Shown: in pieces, positions 58,024 through 64,000 of the stretch
How the letters are laid out: every line of letters begins with the position of its first letter
How positions within the stretch are numbered: position 1 is the stretch's first letter
NCBI RefSeq assembly: GCF_014202215.1
Contig: NZ_JACHGB010000006.1
Span: forward strand, 248,001-312,000
Reading direction: 5' to 3'
Length of the DNA: 64,000 nucleotides
From: Quisquiliibacterium transsilvanicum
GTDB taxonomy: Bacteria > Pseudomonadota > Gammaproteobacteria > Burkholderiales > Burkholderiaceae_E
Notes under the pieces: generated by a model
Database searches by the model: none
What the model was told of the DNA's origin: nothing
Seen by the model: the letters and a program-made list of their open reading frames with translations, nothing else
Program-made: the position numbers and the translations under genes

Positions 58024-58583
58024 TCCGGCGCTCCGCAGCCCCCGCCCGCATCGGCATCGGCATCGGCATCGGCATCGGCATCGGCATCGGCATCGGCATC
58101 GGCATCGGCGTCGGCGTCGGCGATCAGCGCGTAGGTGTCGCCGAAAATGTCCGGCGCCACGATTCCGTATTCGCCAGGCGCGTACTGCAGCAGCCAGTCG
58201 CCGGGCCGGCCGCGCAGCAGGTCGCCGTGCGCGCCCACCGGCACCTGGATGTGAGCCTCCAGGCGGCGGGCGAGCACCACTCCTGGCCGGCGGCGATAGA
58301 GCCCGTCCCGCCCCGCAGCGGTGCCTGCCGCGGGTTCGTAGCGGCCCTCGAAGGGTCCGCGCTCGACCGGCCAGCATTCGCCGCGCAGCCCGCAGACCAG
58401 CGCGGCGCCCGCGCGATAGCGCACCGGGCCTTCCAAGGTCTGCAGCACGCCAGGCGCCTCGGCGAAGCGCACCCGCAGCGTGACCGGGCGCCTGAGCGCG
58501 CGGCGCGCCGATGCGTCGCAATCCAGCGCGGGCAGCGCCGGCGCCGAGCGCGGCGCGTCGGAGGTCGGGCTCGGCCGGCTCAC
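58020..58583 (-). CDS. PGDYG-domain protein with Asp-Ala repeat tail
   Basis: 187 residues. The middle region carries the PGDYG pattern: DGLYRRRPGVVLARRL, then RGRPGDWLLQYAPGEYGIVAPDIF. Residues about 150-178 are an (Ala-Asp)n tail encoded by GCATCG hexanucleotide repeats, ending GGGCGAPE. PGDYG proteins often lie next to RyR-type genes in predicted conflict loci; here the stop overlaps the RyR gene start by 4 bp. No enzymatic function is known to me. Confidence 0.8.
   Translation of the reverse strand: MSRPSPTSDAPRSAPALPALDCDASARRALRRPVTLRVRFAEAPGVLQTLEGPVRYRAGAALVCGLRGECWPVERGPFEGRYEPAAGTAAGRDGLYRRRPGVVLARRLEAHIQVPVGAHGDLLRGRPGDWLLQYAPGEYGIVAPDIFGDTYALIADADADADADADADADADADADADAGGGCGAPE
58048..58119 (-). 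repeat. hexanucleotide repeat in the PGDYG gene
   Basis: Ten perfect GCATCG copies (58048-58107) are followed by two GCGTCG copies (58108-58119) on the plus strand. They encode the (Asp-Ala)n tail. Slippage would change tail length but not the frame. Confidence 0.95.
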
Positions 58584-58608
58584 CAGCGCCCCTGCGAGCG
58601 TGCGCGGA

Positions 58609-58809
58609 TCACCGCCGCCACCACCACAGCAGCAGCGACACGACCACCGATACCACCAGCGAGCTCATCAGCGGAAAGTGGAAGGAGAAGCCCTCGCGCT
58701 CCACCGAGAAGTCGCCGGGCAGCCGCCCCCAGGGCAGCTTCGCGAGCCAGGGCCAAAGCAGCCCGGCAGCGATGAGCAGCACGCCCAGGACGATCAGCAG
58801 ACGCTGCAT
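58609..58809 (-). CDS. DUF2905 family small membrane protein
   Basis: 66 residues with two transmembrane helices (about 4-22 and 45-62). It carries the family signature PWGRLPGDFSVEREGFSFHFPLMSSLVVS (in part). Function unknown. Its start overlaps the GNAT gene end by 16 bp, so the two are cotranscribed. Confidence 0.93.
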   Translation of the reverse strand: MQRLLIVLGVLLIAAGLLWPWLAKLPWGRLPGDFSVEREGFSFHFPLMSSLVVSVVVSLLLWWWRR

Positions 58810-59384
58810 CGCGCTCCTCCCGCGCTCGTGGCGCCGAGCTCGAGCGCCATGTAGCGAACGTCCGGCAGCGGGTTATCGTAGTAGGCAGGCGTTTCGACGA
58901 AGCCCATCGACGCGTAGAGCGCGCGGGCGGCCGTCATGCGCCCGAGTGTGTCGAGCCGCATGCGCCGGTAGCCCAGCACTCGAGCCGCGTCGATGACCGC
59001 GAGCGCAAGCCCGCGGCCCAGCCCGGAGCCGCGTGCGGGATCGCGCACGTAGAGCCGCTTCATTTCGCAGTCGCCGCCATCGAGGCTGCGCACCGCGGCG
59101 CAGCCGACCGGCGCGGTCCGGCCCGCCTCCCCGGCCCCTACGGCCCCAGCGGCACCGCCCGCAGGCAGCGGGTCGCGTCGGGCGACGTCCAGCGGCGTCG
59201 CAGGCCAGGCAAGCACCAGGAGTCCCTGCGGGGGGCCGTACATGCCCGGCAGGTCACGGAGTTCGGCCTCGAATTCCTGGAAGCCGAGGTCGACGCCGAG
59301 CGTGCCCGCGTACTCGCGGAACAGCTGCGCGGCGGCCGTGTAGTCGGCGCCGTCTTGAGCGGCACGGATCTCGAAGGTCTTCAT
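58794..59384 (-). CDS. GNAT-family N-acetyltransferase
   Basis: 196 residues. MKRLYVRDPARGSGLGRGLALAVIDAARVLGYRRMRLDTLGRM is the acetyl-CoA pyrophosphate loop (motif A, in parts), followed by ALYASMGFVETPAYYDNPL. The N-terminal part (1-55) contains FREYAGTLGVDLGFQEFEAE, a common form among proteobacterial GNATs. The acceptor is unknown. The C-terminal tail ends in Cys-Ser-Val-Cys. Confidence 0.92.
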   Translation of the reverse strand: MKTFEIRAAQDGADYTAAAQLFREYAGTLGVDLGFQEFEAELRDLPGMYGPPQGLLVLAWPATPLDVARRDPLPAGGAAGAVGAGEAGRTAPVGCAAVRSLDGGDCEMKRLYVRDPARGSGLGRGLALAVIDAARVLGYRRMRLDTLGRMTAARALYASMGFVETPAYYDNPLPDVRYMALELGATSAGGARCSVC

Positions 59385-59628
59385 CCGCTATGGCGAAAAA
59401 TACGGGTTGACTATGCTGCGGCAGACCGAATGCTCGGCAGGATCCGCGCCGCCAGGCGCCGAAATCTCCGGAGACGCAGTGTAGTCCCGGCCGTCGGCCA
59501 CTGGCGCAACCCTTCCTGTCGGCGGCAGGGTCATCGAGGCGCTCGGCCTCGCCCCGCGCCAGACTTGCTGCTTGGGAACGACAGCGCCGCGCCCGCAAGG
59601 CAAGGCAAGGCGCGCAGGAGCAGATGCC

Positions 59629-60273
59629 ATGAACGTCGAGACGCGCGAGCAGGGATTTCCGGCCTTCTTCGCCGATGCGCCCACCCTGACGGTGCGCGAT
59701 CCGCTGGCCCTGTTCCTCGGAGCGGCCAGCCAGGGCCTGATCGAATACCGCTATTCGGACGCAGTCCGCCTGGCCGGGCACTCCTGCCCGACCGTCGCCG
59801 GCGCGTACCTGATGGTCCTGAACGGGCTGCGCGCGCTCCATGGCAGCGACCTGCCGGTGCGCGGCGAGATCGAGGTGTCGATGGCCGGCGCCGCCGACAG
59901 CGGCGTCACCGGGGTGATCGCCAGCGTGGCGCAGCTGCTGACCGGCGCCGCCGCCGAGACCGGCTTCCAGGGCATCGGGATGGGACGCCGCTTTGCCCGC
60001 CAGGGTCTGCTGAAATTCACTGAGCCGGTGGACGGGGAGCTCGGCCTGCGCCGCAGGGACACGGGAGCCGCGGTCCAGGTGCGGCTCGACGCATCGGTCG
60101 TCCCCTGGGACGCGGAGATGCGGCCGCTGATGCTCCGGGCCGTGGTCGGCAGCGCCAGCCCGGAGGAACTGGAGCGCTTCGGCCTGCTGTGGCAGGAGCG
60201 CGTGCGCAGGATGCTGGTCGAGCACGCCACGGACCCCCGGATGATCCAGGTGACCGCCTGGCAGCCCGCCTGA
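59629..60273 (+). CDS. FmdE-like protein
   Basis: 214 residues. GHSCPTVAGAYLMVLNGLRAL matches the H-x-C-P motif of FmdE (PF02663), a family first noted with formylmethanofuran dehydrogenase but widespread in bacteria near molybdoenzymes and denitrification genes. No N-terminal signal. CAGGAG precedes the ATG at 59629. It is convergent with the NorD-like gene (9 bp gap). A metal-binding or molybdoenzyme accessory role is plausible but unproven. Confidence 0.8.
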   Translation: MNVETREQGFPAFFADAPTLTVRDPLALFLGAASQGLIEYRYSDAVRLAGHSCPTVAGAYLMVLNGLRALHGSDLPVRGEIEVSMAGAADSGVTGVIASVAQLLTGAAAETGFQGIGMGRRFARQGLLKFTEPVDGELGLRRRDTGAAVQVRLDASVVPWDAEMRPLMLRAVVGSASPEELERFGLLWQERVRRMLVEHATDPRMIQVTAWQPA

Positions 60274-60282
60274 GGGTGTCGC

Positions 60283-62439
60283 TCAGGCCGTCAGCGCCCG
60301 GTACACCTTGGTCAGCGCCTCCGGCAGGTCGGCCACCTCGTCGATGACCATGTAGCGCTCGTCGGCGCACATGCGCCGCAGGTAGTCGTGACCGCTGGGG
60401 TCGATGGTGACCAGGAAGGTCTCGACGCCGGCCCGCGCGGCCTCGAGCAGCGCGCGTGCGGTGTCCTGCACTCCGTACTCGTCGTCATTGCGGTCCGGGC
60501 CGTAGTCGCAGTCCTGCGGGAAGCCGTCGGAGACGATGACCAGCACCTTCATGCGGGTCGGCTGGCGTTCCAGCTTGGCCAGCGCGTGGCGGATCGCCGG
60601 GCCCATGCGCGTGGACTTGCGCGGCTCCATCGCGCCGATGGCCGCCCAGGTGCGCGCCGAGAGCCGGTCGTCGAACTCCTTGGCGACGTAGAACTCGACG
60701 TGCTCGCGCCCGTAGCCGGAAAAGCCGTAGATCGCGTAGCGGTCGCCCAGGGTCTGAAGTGCCTCGCACATCAGTGCCATCGACTCGCGGCCCACGTCGA
60801 TCACCCGGCGCACCGGCGCCGCGTCGGGGTCGTCCTGCCCAACGTTCACGGTCCACAGGTAGGGCGAATCCTCCTCGCCTGCGGGCGGGGCCTGCACGGG
60901 CGGGGGCGGCGGGGCGTCCTTGTCCGGCACCGGGATGTCGGTGGAGGCGCTCATGTCGAGCAGGAAGGCGGCGGCCACGTCGCGCAGCGCACGGTCGCGC
61001 CGCATGTAGAGGCGCTCGTCGGTGGCATGGCCGGCGCGCCGGTCGATCACGGTATCGATGATGCCGTCGAGCTCGAGCTCCTCGCCGTCGCTGACCCGGC
61101 GCACGCGCTGGCGGGCCTCGGGCCGGATGGCGCGGAACTGCCGCTTGATCCGCTGCATCAGCTCGCCGTGGCGGTGGCGCACCGTGCCGATGAAGTCGTG
61201 GTCGTCCCCCTTCAGACGCTGCTCGTGCAGCCGGCACCAGCCCTTCAGGTAGGCCTGCGCATGGAAATCCCATTCGTCGTACAGGAAGGTGCGGGTGGCG
61301 CCATCATCCGACTCGGCCGAGCGCCTGACGGTCACCGCCGGGGCGCGCTCGGCGCGAGCCGTCTCGTCCTCTGCCTGAGACGCATCGTCGGGGACGACCA
61401 GGCCGGCGCCCTCCATCGCGGCGACGATTCCCGCCGCCTTCAGCCCGCGCTGCAGCACCGCGAGATCGACATCGCCGCGGAAGGCGATCATCTCGATGCC
61501 GACGTCGTCGTCGATCGGCGGCGCGTCCGGGTCGCCGCTGACGTCGCCATCCGGAATCCCTGGCGCGTCGCCGCGCCCGGGCGCGGACTCCTCGACGCCC
61601 GAACCTGCCAGATCGTCCAGCGCCAGGTCGTCCGGCGCACGGCGCGCGAGGCCGGCACGCGCCAGCAGGCGCAGGCAGTCGACCGCGGCTGCGGCGCTGT
61701 CGTGCACGTCGGCGCCCTCGTCCGCGACACGATCCGCCGCCTCCAGCAGGCCGGCGAGCAGGCCGGTGGCGTCTTCGTCCAGCAGCGCCTCGCGCGGCGC
61801 GCCCAGCGATCGGCGCGCGAGCCCCTCCAGCAGCGCGGCCAGCGGCGCCATCCCCGACAGCGGAGGGCGGGCCTCGAGCGCATGCGCGAGCACCCGCTCC
61901 AGGTCGGCGCGGGCGCCGGGATAGCGCCTGCGGATCGCATGGTCGATGCGCATCGCCTCCAGCGTTTCGAACAGCCGCCGCATCAGTGCGGGCGTCGGCC
62001 AGAGCGCCAGGAAGCGCGCGAGCTCGGAGGGCGCGGAGCGCGGATCGGCAGGCTCGGAATGCAGCCCGGAGCGCACCGCGCCCAGCCCCGGGCCTTCGGC
62101 GGGCAGGCCGGGAATGCGCGCCCGGGCGGTGTCGAGCGAGAAGGCGAAGCTGCCGTTCTCCAGGTAACCGAGCTGGTGCAGCACCGCCACGCGGTAGGCG
62201 CCGTAGTTGTGCCGCCGCACCGGGAAGTCGGCGATGGTTACGGGCAGGACCAGCGCCGAGCCATCGGCGACCAGGCCGATGCGGCGCGCCTCGCGCAGCG
62301 CGGCCGGCCCGGCGGGCGCGTCCGGCCCCACGTGGCCGGCGGGCCGCAGGTGCAGGTAGCGCCCGGCGAGCCCCTGCGCGAACAGCGACAGCAGGCGCTG
62401 GACGTCGGCGAGCCCAACGGCGCCGGCCGGCGCGTTCAC
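60283..62439 (-). CDS. NorD-like von Willebrand factor A protein
   Basis: 718 residues. The N-terminal half is Leu/Arg-rich and helical. The middle (about 390-480) contains [18 protein letters not shown] and a long basic region. The C-terminal VWA domain (about 485-715) has the [53 protein letters not shown] and [10 protein letters not shown]. NorD/CbbO-type VWA proteins act with a NorQ/CbbQ ATPase to activate metal enzymes such as NO reductase or Rubisco. The start overlaps the MoxR ATPase stop (ATGA). No nor or cbb structural gene is in the window. Confidence 0.85.
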   Translation of the reverse strand: MNAPAGAVGLADVQRLLSLFAQGLAGRYLHLRPAGHVGPDAPAGPAALREARRIGLVADGSALVLPVTIADFPVRRHNYGAYRVAVLHQLGYLENGSFAFSLDTARARIPGLPAEGPGLGAVRSGLHSEPADPRSAPSELARFLALWPTPALMRRLFETLEAMRIDHAIRRRYPGARADLERVLAHALEARPPLSGMAPLAALLEGLARRSLGAPREALLDEDATGLLAGLLEAADRVADEGADVHDSAAAAVDCLRLLARAGLARRAPDDLALDDLAGSGVEESAPGRGDAPGIPDGDVSGDPDAPPIDDDVGIEMIAFRGDVDLAVLQRGLKAAGIVAAMEGAGLVVPDDASQAEDETARAERAPAVTVRRSAESDDGATRTFLYDEWDFHAQAYLKGWCRLHEQRLKGDDHDFIGTVRHRHGELMQRIKRQFRAIRPEARQRVRRVSDGEELELDGIIDTVIDRRAGHATDERLYMRRDRALRDVAAAFLLDMSASTDIPVPDKDAPPPPPVQAPPAGEEDSPYLWTVNVGQDDPDAAPVRRVIDVGRESMALMCEALQTLGDRYAIYGFSGYGREHVEFYVAKEFDDRLSARTWAAIGAMEPRKSTRMGPAIRHALAKLERQPTRMKVLVIVSDGFPQDCDYGPDRNDDEYGVQDTARALLEAARAGVETFLVTIDPSGHDYLRRMCADERYMVIDEVADLPEALTKVYRALTA

Positions 62440-63290
62440 GGCAGCAGCACGTCGACGATGTCGGCCACCGCCTGCTGCACCTCGCGGTCGTCGGTCACGG
62501 CCCGCGCGATCGCGACGTCGCAGGCGCGCCGTGGCGAGATGCCGCCGGCAATCAGTTGCCCGGTATAGACCAGCAGCCGCGTGCTGACGCCCTCCTCGAA
62601 GCCGTGCTCGCGCAGGTTGCGCACCTTCGCGCCGATCAGCGCCAGGCGCTGCGCGTCCTGCGCACCCACGCCGCTCTCGTGGCCAATGATCTGCGCCTCC
62701 AGTTCCACCGACGGATAGTCGAACTCCAGGCTGACGAAGCGCTGCCGCGTCGAAGGCTTGAGGTCCTTGAGCACGCTCTGGTAGCCGGGGTTGTAGGAGA
62801 TCACCAGCTGGAAGTCCGGATGCGCGTCCAGCAACTCGCCGGTCTTCTCGATCGGCAGCAGCCGCCGGTGATCGGTCAGCGAGTGAACCACCACGGTGGT
62901 GTCCTTGCGCGCCTCCACCACCTCGTCCAGGTAGCAGATGGCGCCGGAGCGCACCGCCCGGGTCAGAGGTCCGTCGGTCCAGACCGTCTCGTCGCCGGAC
63001 AGCAGGAAGCGGCCGACCAGGTCGGTGGCGGTCAGGTCCTCGTGGCAGGCCACGGTGATCAGTGGCGTCTCCAGCGTGCGCCGCTCCGTGTCCGCCTGCC
63101 GGTACAGGCGCCAGGCCATGTGCTCGACGAAGCGCGTCTTGCCGCAGCCGGTGGGCCCCTTCAGCAGCACCGGCAGGCGCGCCGCATAGGCCGCCTCGAA
63201 GATCTCGATCTCGTCGCCGAGCGGCAGGTACCAGGGTTCGGCGCGAAGCCGGTGGCCGGCGGCATCGCCGGGCTTCTTCGGAGGGGTCAT
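62436..63290 (-). CDS. CbbQ/NirQ/NorQ-type MoxR ATPase
   Basis: 284 residues. Walker [19 protein letters not shown] (near 42-59), a Walker B-like [12 protein letters not shown], and the CbbQ signature [38 protein letters not shown]. The AAA+ hexamer likely remodels a metal enzyme together with the VWA protein. Start at the ATG at 63290; the GTG at 63320 is possible but neither has a strong ribosome site. Its 5' neighbour (73-103 bp upstream) is the molybdopterin reductase gene, which suggests that enzyme as a client. Confidence 0.93.
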   Translation of the reverse strand: MTPPKKPGDAAGHRLRAEPWYLPLGDEIEIFEAAYAARLPVLLKGPTGCGKTRFVEHMAWRLYRQADTERRTLETPLITVACHEDLTATDLVGRFLLSGDETVWTDGPLTRAVRSGAICYLDEVVEARKDTTVVVHSLTDHRRLLPIEKTGELLDAHPDFQLVISYNPGYQSVLKDLKPSTRQRFVSLEFDYPSVELEAQIIGHESGVGAQDAQRLALIGAKVRNLREHGFEEGVSTRLLVYTGQLIAGGISPRRACDVAIARAVTDDREVQQAVADIVDVLLP

Positions 63291-63393
63291 GGCGATCGCT
63301 TCGGGTTCGTCAACCCGCACGATCTTAGCCGACCGGCTGCAATCCCCGGACGCCCGCGCGAAGCGCTGGCGTCCGGCCCCATTCGCGGACTCG

Positions 63394-64000
63394 CTACTGC
63401 TTGGCGTTCTTCATCAGGAAGTCGAGCACGGTCTTCTGCTCTTCGGCGCTCAAGCCGGCGCGCTGGAACATGCTGGGGGTGATGCCCATCCACTGCTTCT
63501 CGGTGAACTGGCCCGGATCGCGTGGACCATGGCACACGGTGCAGCGCTGGTAGTAGATCTTCTCCGCCGGCGACAGCGATGCCATGGCCTTTTCGCGCAA
63601 CGCGGCTGCGCGCCCAAGTCCGTAGAAGGCCTCGTCGAACTTGACGTCGCTCTTGACGATTCTGGGCGGATCGAAGGCCTTCGTTCCACCCGGATCGGGG
63701 TTCGTGCATTTGCGGATCGAGGCGATGCAGGTGTTGGCGGTGGTCGCCTGCGTCAGCCCGCTCGCGCTTCGGCTCGAGGTCAGGAAATTGACCAGACCGT
63801 TGTTGCAGCGCCCCTTGCTGTCGAGCTGCGGCCAGGCGCCCTCGAAGAGACTCACCACGCCGGGCATGATCTTGTCCGACACTCGCGCGCCCACCACCAC
63901 CGCCCCGCGGTCGTTGTAGAGTTCGACCAGGTCACCGTCCCTGATGCCGTTGGCCTTGGCGTCCTCCACGCTGAGCGTCAGCGGCTCGCGAGTCTGGACC
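63394..64000 (-). CDS. molybdopterin N/S-oxide reductase C terminus fused to cytochrome c (partial)
   Basis: The 3' portion only, running off the right edge: 201 residues are visible. The first part ([30 protein letters not shown], with [19 protein letters not shown] and [21 protein letters not shown]) is the C-terminal domain of TorA/BisC/DMSO-reductase-family enzymes. After a linker, the last ~65 residues form a small class I cytochrome c with CTVCH (63529-63543) and a likely Met ligand in GITPSMFQ. Fusion of heme to the enzyme would replace a separate TorC donor. The catalytic Mo domain and signal peptide are off-window. Confidence 0.85.
   Translation of the reverse strand, partial: VQTREPLTLSVEDAKANGIRDGDLVELYNDRGAVVVGARVSDKIMPGVVSLFEGAWPQLDSKGRCNNGLVNFLTSSRSASGLTQATTANTCIASIRKCTNPDPGGTKAFDPPRIVKSDVKFDEAFYGLGRAAALREKAMASLSPAEKIYYQRCTVCHGPRDPGQFTEKQWMGITPSMFQRAGLSAEEQKTVLDFLMKNAKQ

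Noticed and set aside
58048-58119. Phase-variable contingency locus
   Set aside because: The unit is 6 bp, so slippage cannot shift the reading frame; only tail length could change.

Overview
The window is high-GC DNA (about 70 % by eye) with strongly GC3-biased genes, short intergenic gaps and many 4-bp ATGA gene overlaps. The gene families point to a free-living, metabolically versatile betaproteobacterium, probably Burkholderiales. They include a Bug/TctC solute-binding protein, a CYP153 alkane hydroxylase, ArsJ-type arsenic resistance, a PmrAB/EptA lipid A system and a PEP-CTERM sorting-signal remnant. The genus cannot be fixed from the sequence. I found no rRNA, tRNA, CRISPR array, intact insertion sequence or replication origin.

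Layout, left to right. 0.3-7 kb: a hypothetical gene, a HicA-like orphan, a two-domain VOC protein, a DsbA-like isomerase and an SDR facing a TetR-thioesterase-MATE operon across a perfect palindrome. 7-13 kb: a large FecR/DUF6600-type secreted protein followed by an in-frame PEP-CTERM relic, a LysR gene divergent from a small exported protein, a TlpA-like thioredoxin and a transglutaminase. 13-19.3 kb: an aldehyde dehydrogenase, then a PmrB/PmrA-like two-component system divergent from EptA and a PAP2 phosphatase; an 11-bp direct repeat resembling a PmrA box lies between them. 19.5-23 kb: a three-component CYP153 alkane hydroxylase (reductase, ferredoxin, P450) and DUF924. 23.1-26.8 kb: a TetR-controlled HlyD/permease/ATPase exporter. 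26.9-37.9 kb: acyl-CoA ligase, GST, a fused osmolyte transporter, HlyIII, MscS, CcoG, TctC, SlyX, and an acyl-CoA dehydrogenase divergent from TetR. 38-41 kb: arsenic operon (GAPDH-ArsJ-ArsC). 41-43.7 kb: gamma-glutamyltransferase, methyltransferase and a small conserved protein.

43.9-52.2 kb holds the most unusual locus. It encodes a 1575-residue STAND NTPase with an N-terminal DUF4062/TIR-like domain, ankyrin repeats and a novel C-terminal domain. Beside it are a zinc-finger protein resembling IcmJ/DotN of the Dot/Icm coupling complex, a 258-residue protein that appears homologous to the STAND C-terminal domain, and a soluble VirD4-type ATPase. No secretion channel, relaxase or pilus gene is nearby. 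I infer a stand-alone coupling-protein/STAND module, possibly for defence or effector handling.

52.2-56 kb: an acyl-CoA module (DUF35 protein, thiolase-like protein, AMP ligase) and a rhodanese. 56-59.4 kb: a PGDYG protein overlapping a membrane TrkA-N/RyR-type protein, DUF2905 and a GNAT. 59.6-64 kb: an FmdE-like protein converges on a NorD/NorQ-like VWA and MoxR ATPase pair, which lies downstream of a molybdopterin N/S-oxide reductase whose C terminus is fused to a c-type cytochrome domain; that gene runs off the right edge.

Common themes are lipid and hydrocarbon catabolism (CYP153, acyl-CoA ligases, dehydrogenases, thiolase, thioesterase), envelope stress and metal resistance, and accessory conflict-type genes at 43.9-58.6 kb.
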